Below the pieces are notes generated by a model, which did no database searches, was not told where the DNA came from, and saw only the letters and a list, made by a program, of their open reading frames with translations. Of a DNA stretch of 64,000 nucleotides, positions 1 to 7,073 are shown one piece after another; the first letter of the stretch is position 1; each line of letters starts with the position of its first letter. The translations under genes and the position numbers were made by a program. Source of the stretch: Dysgonomonadaceae bacterium zrk40 (GTDB taxonomy: Bacteria > Bacteroidota > Bacteroidia > Bacteroidales > Dysgonomonadaceae). The stretch lies in the NCBI GenBank assembly GCA_016916535.1, contig CP070276.1, positions 2,294,001 to 2,358,000 of the forward strand, in the 5' to 3' direction.

Positions 1-2035
1 GCAGACCCATCAGCCCAGTCCCTGGATGAATGACTACGGTCAGTTTGCCATCATGCCGATGACCGACAGGATGGAGTTTGCGCAGGAGAAACGGGCAAGC
101 TGGTATTCCCATAAGGCTGAGGTGGCGAAGCCCTACTATTACAGTGCCTATCTGGCCGACTACGACATCACCACCGAGATCTCTCCCACTGAGCGGGCTG
201 CCATTTTCCGCTTTACCTTCCCCGAGACAGACAGCGCCATCGTGTTGGTGGATGCCTTCGACAAGGGATCCGCAGTGGAAATTATCCCCGGGAATAATGC
301 TATTGTCGGCTACACCACCCGCAATAGCGGCGGTGTTCCTGAAAACTTCAAAAACTACTTCGTGGTGCTCTTCGATAAATCCTTTACGTTGCACCGTGCG
401 GTGAAAGATGGTGAGATACTGGATGAGGAACTCGCTGCTGACGGAAGCCACACCGGTGCTTTCATCGGTTTTGCCACCCACCGTGGTGAGCAGGTGGTGG
501 CCCGCGTGGCCTCCTCATTCATCAGCTATGAACAGGCGTGGCAGAACCTGAAAGAGGTCACCGGCAAATCGTTTGAACAGGTGAAACAGGAGGGTCGCAA
601 TGACTGGAACAAGGTGCTTGGCAGGATTGAGGTGGAGGGTGGCAACCTCGACCAGAAGCGTACCTTCTACTCCACGCTCTATCGTTCCACCCTCTTCCCC
701 AGGAAGTTTCACGAGGTGGACGCCGATGGCAATATCATTCACTACAGTCCCTACAACGGAAAGGTCCTTCCCGGCTACATGTATACCGATACCGGCTTCT
801 GGGATACTTTCCGTGCGCTCTTCCCCCTGCTCAATCTGGTCTACCCCTCGGTGAACGCTGAGATTCAGGAGGGGCTGGTCAATACCTACAAGGAGAGTGG
901 TTTCCTGCCCGAGTGGGCCAGCCCCGGCCACCGCGGCATCATGATTGGTAACAACTCCGCTTCGGTGGTAGCGGATGCCTGGCTGAAAGGGGTTCGCGGT
1001 TATGACATTGAAACGCTTTACGAAGCGATGCTTCACGGCACCGAGCACGTACATCCGCAGGTCTCTTCTACCGGGCGTCTCGGCCATGAGTACTACAACA
1101 CCCTGGGTTATGTACCCTACGACGTGAAGATCAACGAGAACGCCGCACGCACGCTGGAGTATGCCTATGCCGACTGGACCATCTACAAGCTGGCCAGGGA
1201 GCTGAAGCGCCCACAGGCGGAGATCGATCTCTTTGCCAAAAGAAGCCGGAACTACCGCAATCTTTACTCTCCTGAGCACAAGCTGATGCGTGGCCGCAAC
1301 AAGGATGGCTCCTTCCAGTCGCCCTTCAGCCCCACCAAGTGGGGGGATGCCTTCACCGAAGGGAACAGCTGGCATTACACCTGGTCGGTGTTCCACGATC
1401 CGCAGGGGTTGATCGACTTGATGGGAGGCAACAGGGCTTTCGTGGAGATGCTCGACTCGGTATTCGTGATGCCCCCACTCTTCGACGACAGCTACTACGG
1501 CGGGGTGATTCATGAGATCCGTGAGATGCAGATCACGAACATGGGACAGTATGCACACGGCAACCAGCCCATCCAACATATGATTTATCTCTACAACTAC
1601 GCGGGTGAGCCATGGAAGGCTCAGTACCGGGTGCGAGAGGTGATGGACAAGCTCTACACACCCCATCCCGACGGTTATTGCGGGGATGAGGACAATGGTC
1701 AGACATCGGCATGGTATGTCTTCTCTTCCCTCGGTTTTTACCCTGTCTGCCCGGGTAGCGACCAGTATGTGATCGGTTCACCACTCTTCAACAAGATGAC
1801 ACTACACCTGGAGAATGGAAACAGGGTGGAAATAAATGCACCCAACAACGCACACGAAACTCGTTTTGTCTCCTCGGTAGAGCTCAACGGCAGAAGCTAC
1901 ACGAAGAACTACTTCACCCACGGTGAACTGATGGAGGGGGCAAAGATTGACTTCACCATGTCGGAGAAACCGAACAGGGAGAGAGGTATCCGCAAGTCGG
2001 ATGCTCCCTATTCCTTCTCAAACGAGAAGAGGTAG
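1..2035 (+). CDS. GH92 family alpha-mannosidase, 3' part (5' end outside window)
   Basis: An exo-acting alpha-mannosidase of family GH92, a Ca-dependent family that Bacteroidota use to trim mannose from host or yeast glycans, normally in the periplasm. The reading frame is already open at base 2, where it reads THQPSPWMNDYGQF, so the gene begins upstream and no start is visible. Conserved stretches include GNNSASVVADAW, EGNSWHYTWSVFHD, GNQPIQHMIYLYNYAGEPWK and DEDNGQTSAWYVFSSLG. Together these cover most of the catalytic (alpha/alpha)6 barrel and the C-terminus. The last 83 bases overlap the convergent RlpA-like gene. The family is clear; the precise linkage specificity cannot be read from sequence. 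Confidence 0.93.
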   Translation, partial: QTHQPSPWMNDYGQFAIMPMTDRMEFAQEKRASWYSHKAEVAKPYYYSAYLADYDITTEISPTERAAIFRFTFPETDSAIVLVDAFDKGSAVEIIPGNNAIVGYTTRNSGGVPENFKNYFVVLFDKSFTLHRAVKDGEILDEELAADGSHTGAFIGFATHRGEQVVARVASSFISYEQAWQNLKEVTGKSFEQVKQEGRNDWNKVLGRIEVEGGNLDQKRTFYSTLYRSTLFPRKFHEVDADGNIIHYSPYNGKVLPGYMYTDTGFWDTFRALFPLLNLVYPSVNAEIQEGLVNTYKESGFLPEWASPGHRGIMIGNNSASVVADAWLKGVRGYDIETLYEAMLHGTEHVHPQVSSTGRLGHEYYNTLGYVPYDVKINENAARTLEYAYADWTIYKLARELKRPQAEIDLFAKRSRNYRNLYSPEHKLMRGRNKDGSFQSPFSPTKWGDAFTEGNSWHYTWSVFHDPQGLIDLMGGNRAFVEMLDSVFVMPPLFDDSYYGGVIHEIREMQITNMGQYAHGNQPIQHMIYLYNYAGEPWKAQYRVREVMDKLYTPHPDGYCGDEDNGQTSAWYVFSSLGFYPVCPGSDQYVIGSPLFNKMTLHLENGNRVEINAPNNAHETRFVSSVELNGRSYTKNYFTHGELMEGAKIDFTMSEKPNRERGIRKSDAPYSFSNEKR

Positions 2036-2426
2036 GGTTCATTTGCCAAAGATCCGCATCAGGGATGTGTTCCCTGATTTCCACCGTGATGACCCCCTGT
2101 TTCAGCATTCCCAGCTGTTGGGCGGCTGCATGAGAAACGTCAATGATCCGGTTGCGCATATAGGGTCCCCGGTCAGTCACCTTTACGATGACACTCTTGT
2201 TGTTTTTGGGATTGGTCACCTCAAGCAAGGTGCCGAAAGGATAGGTGCGGTGTGCACAGGTGAGGCTGTCTCTGTGGTAGGAGGTTCCGTTTGACATTTT
2301 CCGGCCGTGAAAACGCCCGGCATAATAGGAGGCCCTTCCCAGTACCTGTTCAGCCTGTTGTGCCTGCCCTGATAAAGGAAGGAATGACAGCAGCAACAGT
2401 GCAGTGAAAATAGTGATTCGAAACAT
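1953..2426 (-). CDS. Septal ring lytic transglycosylase RlpA family protein
   Basis: A 157-residue secreted protein with a signal peptide (about residues 1-22, ending SGQAQ, no lipobox Cys) and one double-psi beta-barrel domain. The domain shows RASYYAGRFHGRKMSNG, a Cys at about 57, PFGTLLEV, TDRGPY (84-89) and IDVSHAAAQQLGM, all hallmarks of RlpA. RlpA proteins bind, and in some species cleave, denuded peptidoglycan at the septum. There is no SPOR domain. The last ~27 codons run antisense through the end of the GH92 gene and look non-conserved (Arg/Ser-rich), so the native stop may have been lost. tRNA-fMet lies about 80 bases upstream on the same strand. Confidence 0.88.
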   Translation of the reverse strand: MFRITIFTALLLLSFLPLSGQAQQAEQVLGRASYYAGRFHGRKMSNGTSYHRDSLTCAHRTYPFGTLLEVTNPKNNKSVIVKVTDRGPYMRNRIIDVSHAAAQQLGMLKQGVITVEIREHIPDADLWQMNPTSSRLRRNREHPTCGYLSPCSVSPTW

Positions 2427-2463
2427 CGACAGGGCTATTGATCGGTTCTACCCTGCAAATAAA

Positions 2464-2497
2464 CAGAAAAAAAAGGAAAGCAGAACTGCTTTCCTTT
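2464..2497 (-). terminator. Rho-independent terminator of tRNA-fMet
   Basis: Read on the minus strand, a 12-bp perfect stem (AAAGGAAAGCAG / CTGCTTTCCTTT, loop TT) is followed directly by a run of T. It lies 8 bases past the 3' end of the tRNA. Confidence 0.85.
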
Positions 2498-2504
2498 AAA
2501 AATG

Positions 2505-2577
<73 letters not shown>

Positions 2578-2695
2578 ATTTAGTTTCCCTTAATGGGACT
2601 GCAAAGATAGGAATTTGTTTTGATGATACAAAATATTTCACCAACTTTTTTATTTGTGCGCCAAATGGTGTACTTTTGAAATAAAATTGATTCCA

Positions 2696-3457
2696 ATGGC
2701 AGATAGTGTAGTGATTATACCCACCTACAACGAGAAAGAGAATATTGAGAACATCATAAAAGCTGTTTTTTCGCTGGACCAACAGTTTCATATCCTGGTG
2801 ATCGATGACGGCTCACCCGACGGCACCGCGGCCATCGTGCAACGCCTTATGAGCGGTCCGTTTGAAGGTCGCCTCTTTCTGGAAGAAAGGAAGGGGAAGC
2901 TGGGACTGGGGACTGCCTACATCCATGGTTTCAAGTGGGCATTGCAGCGATCGTACGACTATATCTTCGAGATGGATGCCGACTTTTCGCATAACCCGGA
3001 GGATCTGCCACGACTCTATGCCGCCTGTCATGACGATGGATTTGATGTGGCTGTGGGATCACGCTATGCCACCGGTGTGAACGTCGTGAACTGGCCCATG
3101 GGGCGTGTGCTGATGTCCTTCTTCGCATCGAAGTATGTACGCCTGGTGACAGCACTCAATGTGAAGGATACCACTGCCGGTTTCGTCTGCTACCGACGCA
3201 AGGTGCTGGAGACCATCAACCTGGATCAGATTCGGTTCAAGGGTTATGCCTTTCAGATTGAGATGAAGTATTCCGCCAAAGTGCTGGGTTTCAGCATTAA
3301 AGAGGTGTCGGTCATCTTCGTGAACCGGCAGCTGGGCACCTCCAAGATGAACAGCAGCATATTCGGTGAAGCATTCTTCGGCGTGATCAACCTGCGCTGG
3401 AGAAAAGAGTTGGGACAAATAAAACCACGCAAACAATCCAAACAACTATCCTCATGA
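2696..3457 (+). CDS. Polyprenol monophosphomannose synthase (GT2)
   Basis: A cytoplasmic, membrane-associated GT2 enzyme of about 253 residues, similar to dolichol/polyprenol-phosphate mannosyltransferase, which moves mannose from GDP-mannose to a lipid carrier. Seen: VVIIPTYNEKENI at the N-terminus, VIDDGSPDGT, the metal-binding EMDADFSHNPED, and GSRYATG followed by VNWP. A C-terminal amphipathic Arg/Lys-rich tail replaces the transmembrane helices of some relatives. I chose ATG 2696 (MADSVVIIPTYNE) over an in-frame ATG at 2654, because the latter lies in a promoter-like segment with TACTTTTG at 2671-2678. The stop overlaps the dihydroorotase start (ATGA), so the two are translationally coupled. 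Confidence 0.9.
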   Translation: MADSVVIIPTYNEKENIENIIKAVFSLDQQFHILVIDDGSPDGTAAIVQRLMSGPFEGRLFLEERKGKLGLGTAYIHGFKWALQRSYDYIFEMDADFSHNPEDLPRLYAACHDDGFDVAVGSRYATGVNVVNWPMGRVLMSFFASKYVRLVTALNVKDTTAGFVCYRRKVLETINLDQIRFKGYAFQIEMKYSAKVLGFSIKEVSVIFVNRQLGTSKMNSSIFGEAFFGVINLRWRKELGQIKPRKQSKQLSS

Positions 3458-4794
3458 TACTGATACAAAAAGCAACCATCATCAACGAGGGGGAGACCTT
3501 TACCGGCTCACTCCTGATAGAGGGTGAACGAATTGCACGCATCTTTCGCGATGAGGTGCCGGAACAACTGCTCTCCCGCTGTGACGATGTGATCGATGCC
3601 AGGGGGCTTTTCCTGATACCCGGTGTGATTGACGATCAGGTGCACTTCCGTGAACCGGGTCTGACTCACAAGGGGGATATTTTCAGCGAGAGCAGGGCTG
3701 CCGTGGCAGGAGGTGTCACCTCATACATGGAGATGCCCAACACGATGCCCCAGACCATTACCAACGATGAGCTTCGCCGCAAACAGGAGCTGGCTGCGGG
3801 ACGCTCTGCTGCCAACTACTCCTTCTACATGGGTGCCACCAACGATAACATCCGGGAGCTGATGAAGGTTGATCCGGTAACTACCTGTGGGGTGAAGGTA
3901 TTCATGGGTTCCTCTACGGGCAACATGCTGGTGGATGACCGCAGGACGCTGCAAAAGATCTTCGCCGAGGTAGAGATGTTGATCGCCACCCACTGCGAGA
4001 GTGAGGAGCTGATTCGTGAGAACAGGGATCGAATGATCCGATTGCACGGAGAGGAGATGCCTGTTGCCATGCATCCGCTGATCAGAACTGCGGAAGCCTG
4101 TTACCGTTCTTCGGCCGAGGCGGTGGAGCTGGCCGACCATTACGGCAGCCGCCTGCATGTGTTGCACCTCTCCACGGCGCAGGAGATGAGCCTTTTCTCC
4201 GAAGGCTCATTGGCAGAGAAAAAAATCACGGCAGAGGTATGTGTTCACCACCTCTGGTTCAGTGATGAGGATTATGGCCGCATGGGAAGCCGCATCAAGT
4301 GGAACCCGGCGGTAAAGGGGGCGGCCGATCGGGAAGCGCTCCGTGAGGCACTGCGTCGCGGACGCCTTGATGTGGTGGCTACCGACCATGCTCCTCACCT
4401 CCTGAGTGAGAAGGAGGGCGGTGCCATCAGAGCTGCCTCTGGTGGTCCGCTGGTACAGCATTCGCTGGCAGCAATGTGGGAGATGACCGATGCAAAGATC
4501 TTCACCCGTGAAATGGTGGTGGAGCGGATGTGTCACGCTCCTGCACGCCTCTTCGGTGTTCGGGAAAGGGGTTTCATCCGGGAGGGTTACCATGCTGACC
4601 TGGTTTTGGTTGATCCTTCGGCTCCCTTCACTGTTACCCCGGAAAACATTCTTTACAAGTGCGGCTGGTCTCCTTTCGAGGGGGTCACCTTTGGCAACAG
4701 CGTGAGCAAGACATTCGTGAATGGTATGCTGGCATACGATGAGGGGCGTGTGTCGGATTGTGCCGCGGGACAGTTGCTTACATTTGAACGCTGA
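3454..4794 (+). CDS. pyrC: Dihydroorotase
   Basis: Third step of pyrimidine synthesis: interconverts carbamoyl-aspartate and dihydroorotate. The 446-residue length and the layout (GLFLIPGVIDDQVHFREPG near residue 55-73, the catalytic loop VATDHAPH near 306-313, C-terminal GWSPFEG) fit the amidohydrolase-type enzymes of Bacteroidota. Lys in GVKVFMGSS at about 150 is a candidate bridging carboxylated Lys. The usual metal motif HxH reads QVH here, so the first His is Gln; in my recollection this is shared by Bacteroidota homologues, but it makes metal content worth checking. It overlaps the upstream mannosyltransferase by 4 bases, an odd functional pairing. Confidence 0.92.
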   Translation: MILIQKATIINEGETFTGSLLIEGERIARIFRDEVPEQLLSRCDDVIDARGLFLIPGVIDDQVHFREPGLTHKGDIFSESRAAVAGGVTSYMEMPNTMPQTITNDELRRKQELAAGRSAANYSFYMGATNDNIRELMKVDPVTTCGVKVFMGSSTGNMLVDDRRTLQKIFAEVEMLIATHCESEELIRENRDRMIRLHGEEMPVAMHPLIRTAEACYRSSAEAVELADHYGSRLHVLHLSTAQEMSLFSEGSLAEKKITAEVCVHHLWFSDEDYGRMGSRIKWNPAVKGAADREALREALRRGRLDVVATDHAPHLLSEKEGGAIRAASGGPLVQHSLAAMWEMTDAKIFTREMVVERMCHAPARLFGVRERGFIREGYHADLVLVDPSAPFTVTPENILYKCGWSPFEGVTFGNSVSKTFVNGMLAYDEGRVSDCAAGQLLTFER

Positions 4795-4820
4795 GTCACT
4801 TTTTTTGCGATGTTACTATA

Positions 4821-4840
4821 CCTTAACCGAAAAGTTAAGG
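4821..4840. promoter_or_regulatory. Inverted repeat upstream of glycosyltransferase
   Basis: A perfect 7-bp inverted repeat (CCTTAAC, six bases, GTTAAGG) sits between pyrC and the next gene. No T run follows, so it is a poor terminator. It lies about 20 bases before a TACTTTTG -7 box at 4860-4867, where the -33 box would be, so an operator is possible. Confidence 0.35.
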
Positions 4841-4895
4841 GTGACTGCCGTTTAATTTGTACTTTTGCAGCTGAAACATCAAAAATCTTTTTTTT

Positions 4896-5972
4896 GTGAG
4901 ATTCTTGTTCACTGTACAGGGAGAAGGCAGAGGCCACTACACGCAGGCGCTCTCGCTTGCTGCCATCCTGCGTAAACAGGGCCATGAAGTGGTGGCCGTG
5001 CTGGTGGGTAAAAGCGACAACAGGGAGATACCATCCTTCTTCTCCGAGAAAATTGCTGCACCGGTCACTGCTTTCAACAGCCCCAACTTCACCTCCTTCT
5101 ACAAACAAAAGCGACCCAACATCCTGTTGAGTGTGGCGACCAACTTCTCACGTCCCTTTATCTTCCGTAAAAGCCTTCAGCACATCCGTCATAAGATTGA
5201 AGAGTATCGTCCCGACAGGGTGATCAATTTTTATGAGATGATCACCGGTATGGCTTATGGCATTTACCGGTTCGACAAGAAGATGGGGGTGGAGATGATC
5301 TGTGTGGCACATCAGTACATCCTCCTGAATCCAAATTACAAGACCAGTGCCGAACAGGATGTGAAGTACTATTTCCTAAGAATGCTCTCGCGCATCACCT
5401 CCAACCGTGCTTCCCGTATCCTGGCCCTCTCCTTTCGCGATATGCCTGCTGCAACCGACAAACGGATTGTTACCGTGCCCCCGTTGTTGCGTGCGGAAGT
5501 GTTCCGCTCAGTACCCTCTGATGGCGATTACATTCACGGCTACATGCTCAATGCGGGCTATTATGATGAGATTGCCCGTTGGCATGCACGCCATCCGGAG
5601 GTGCCGTTGCGCTTCTTCTGGGACAAGAGTGATGCCGCGGAGGAGGTGCAGGTGGATGATCGGTTCACGATCACTCGTCTCCATGATGAGAAGTTCCTCA
5701 GCAGCATGGCCGGGAGCATGGCCTATGCCACCACTGCAGGCTTCGAATCGCTCTGTGAAGCACTCTACTTCCGCAAACCAATCCTGATGATCCCGGTGCA
5801 TGTGGAGCAGGAGTTCAATGCCCAAGATGCATCACTCTCCGGTGCGGGCATCGCCGGCAAACGATTCGATCTGGACCGGCTGGTCGATTTCATTCCGCAT
5901 TACAAGCCTGATGAAACGTTTCGCGACTGGGTTCACCAGGCTGAAGAGCGTTTCATACGTGAGATTTGTTGA
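4896..5972 (+). CDS. MurG-like glycosyltransferase family protein
   Basis: A 358-residue GT-B fold protein starting with GTG. The N-terminus MRFLFTVQGEGRGHYTQALS has the Gly-rich GxGHxxQA loop of MurG and glycolipid synthases. The C-terminal half contains TTAGFESLCEALYFRKPILM and PVHVEQEFNA, the nucleotide-sugar binding region of this group. It probably transfers a sugar to a lipid or cell-surface acceptor at the inner face of the membrane, but donor and acceptor cannot be deduced. A TACTTTTG box at 4860-4867 gives it its own promoter. It is convergent with aroB, separated by 36 bases that include the short GC palindrome CCCCGCGGGG. Confidence 0.8.
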   Translation: MRFLFTVQGEGRGHYTQALSLAAILRKQGHEVVAVLVGKSDNREIPSFFSEKIAAPVTAFNSPNFTSFYKQKRPNILLSVATNFSRPFIFRKSLQHIRHKIEEYRPDRVINFYEMITGMAYGIYRFDKKMGVEMICVAHQYILLNPNYKTSAEQDVKYYFLRMLSRITSNRASRILALSFRDMPAATDKRIVTVPPLLRAEVFRSVPSDGDYIHGYMLNAGYYDEIARWHARHPEVPLRFFWDKSDAAEEVQVDDRFTITRLHDEKFLSSMAGSMAYATTAGFESLCEALYFRKPILMIPVHVEQEFNAQDASLSGAGIAGKRFDLDRLVDFIPHYKPDETFRDWVHQAEERFIREIC

Positions 5973-6008
5973 ATCAATCCGCACAATTTCCACCCCGCGG
6001 GGTTCTGT

Positions 6009-7064
6009 TTACAATCCAACCGAATCGCGATAGAAGTCGAGCGCTTCAAAAAAGAGTTTCTTGTCTGCGGTCTGGTCTATCTGCACGTTTCCGATCTCTG
6101 AGAGCAAGGTGAAATTGATTACTCCTCCCCGGTTCTTCTTGTCATGGAGTGCGATCTCATAGAGTTGCTCATAATGATCGCAGCTGATTGCAAAGGAGCC
6201 GTACTGCTCCCGGATGAACCGTACCGTCTTCAGCAGTTTCTCCTTGGGGAAACGACAGATGCGGTGTGAGAGGTAAAGCTCAACAATCAATCCCCATGCT
6301 ACGGCAAAGCCGTGTGGCACAGGAGTGCCTGCTTTAAGGGCGTGGCTCTCGAAAGCGTGTGCAGTGGTGTGTCCCAGGTTCAGCGCCTTGCGTATATCCT
6401 GCTCGTAGGGATCCTTCTCCACAATCTGCCGCTTGATGCCAACCGAACGAAATACCATCTCGTTCAACTGTTCATAGTCGGGTTTGTCGAGTTGGAAGGC
6501 AATGAGTTTGTCAAGGTCGGCCGCCGAGTGGATCAATGCATGCTTGATCATCTCTGCATAGCCGGAAAGAAGGGCTTCCTGTGTCAGCGTGCGGAAGAAG
6601 TCGGAGAAGATGATGACAAACTCCGAAGGGTAGAAGGAGCCAATCTCATTCTTGTAGCCGCCAAAGTTGATGCCGGTCTTGCCGCCTACGGCTGCATCGA
6701 CCGCGCCCAGGAGTGTGGTGGGGATGTTGATGTAACGAATGCCCCGCTTGAAGGTGGCGGCAGCAAAGCCTCCCAGATCGGTGACCATTCCTCCGCCCAG
6801 GTTGATGAGCAGCGAGTGGCGGGTGGCTCCTCCCGCAGTGAGTTGTTCCCATACCATCGAAAGTGTGGAGATGGTCTTATTGATGTCATCGGCGGGGATC
6901 ACAATCTCTGTGGCGTCGCTGATCTGTGGCAGGTTGCTGAGCAACGGCAGGCAATGCCGGTGCGTGTTGTCATCGGTGAGGATGAAAAGTTTGTCGTAGC
7001 GGGTGTTACGGATAATTTTTTCTGTGTCGGCAACCAACTGGCTGCTCTTGATAACCTTTTGCAT
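6009..7064 (-). CDS. aroB: 3-dehydroquinate synthase
   Basis: Second step of the shikimate pathway: converts DAHP to 3-dehydroquinate using NAD and a divalent metal. The 351-residue protein has the NAD-binding and catalytic core LLINLGGGMVTDLGGFAAAT, GIRYINIPTTLLGAVDAAVGG, KTGIN, the metal ligands in GYAEMIKHALI (Glu) and LNLGHTTAHAFE (His), and PVPHGFAVAWG. Length and motif order are normal. It is the last gene of a minus-strand run; only 9 bases separate it from the upstream NagZ/beta-lactamase fusion. Confidence 0.96.
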   Translation of the reverse strand: MQKVIKSSQLVADTEKIIRNTRYDKLFILTDDNTHRHCLPLLSNLPQISDATEIVIPADDINKTISTLSMVWEQLTAGGATRHSLLINLGGGMVTDLGGFAAATFKRGIRYINIPTTLLGAVDAAVGGKTGINFGGYKNEIGSFYPSEFVIIFSDFFRTLTQEALLSGYAEMIKHALIHSAADLDKLIAFQLDKPDYEQLNEMVFRSVGIKRQIVEKDPYEQDIRKALNLGHTTAHAFESHALKAGTPVPHGFAVAWGLIVELYLSHRICRFPKEKLLKTVRFIREQYGSFAISCDHYEQLYEIALHDKKNRGGVINFTLLSEIGNVQIDQTADKKLFFEALDFYRDSVGL

Positions 7065-7073
7065 CGTCTCTTG

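Noticed and set aside
515-1666. Long minus-strand frame (383 codons) inside the GH92 gene
   Set aside because: Antisense shadow of a well-conserved gene; the translation is His/Val/Leu-rich without domain patterns.
5985-6005. CCCCGCGGGG as a terminator between the glycosyltransferase and aroB
   Set aside because: The palindrome has no loop and no adjacent T run.
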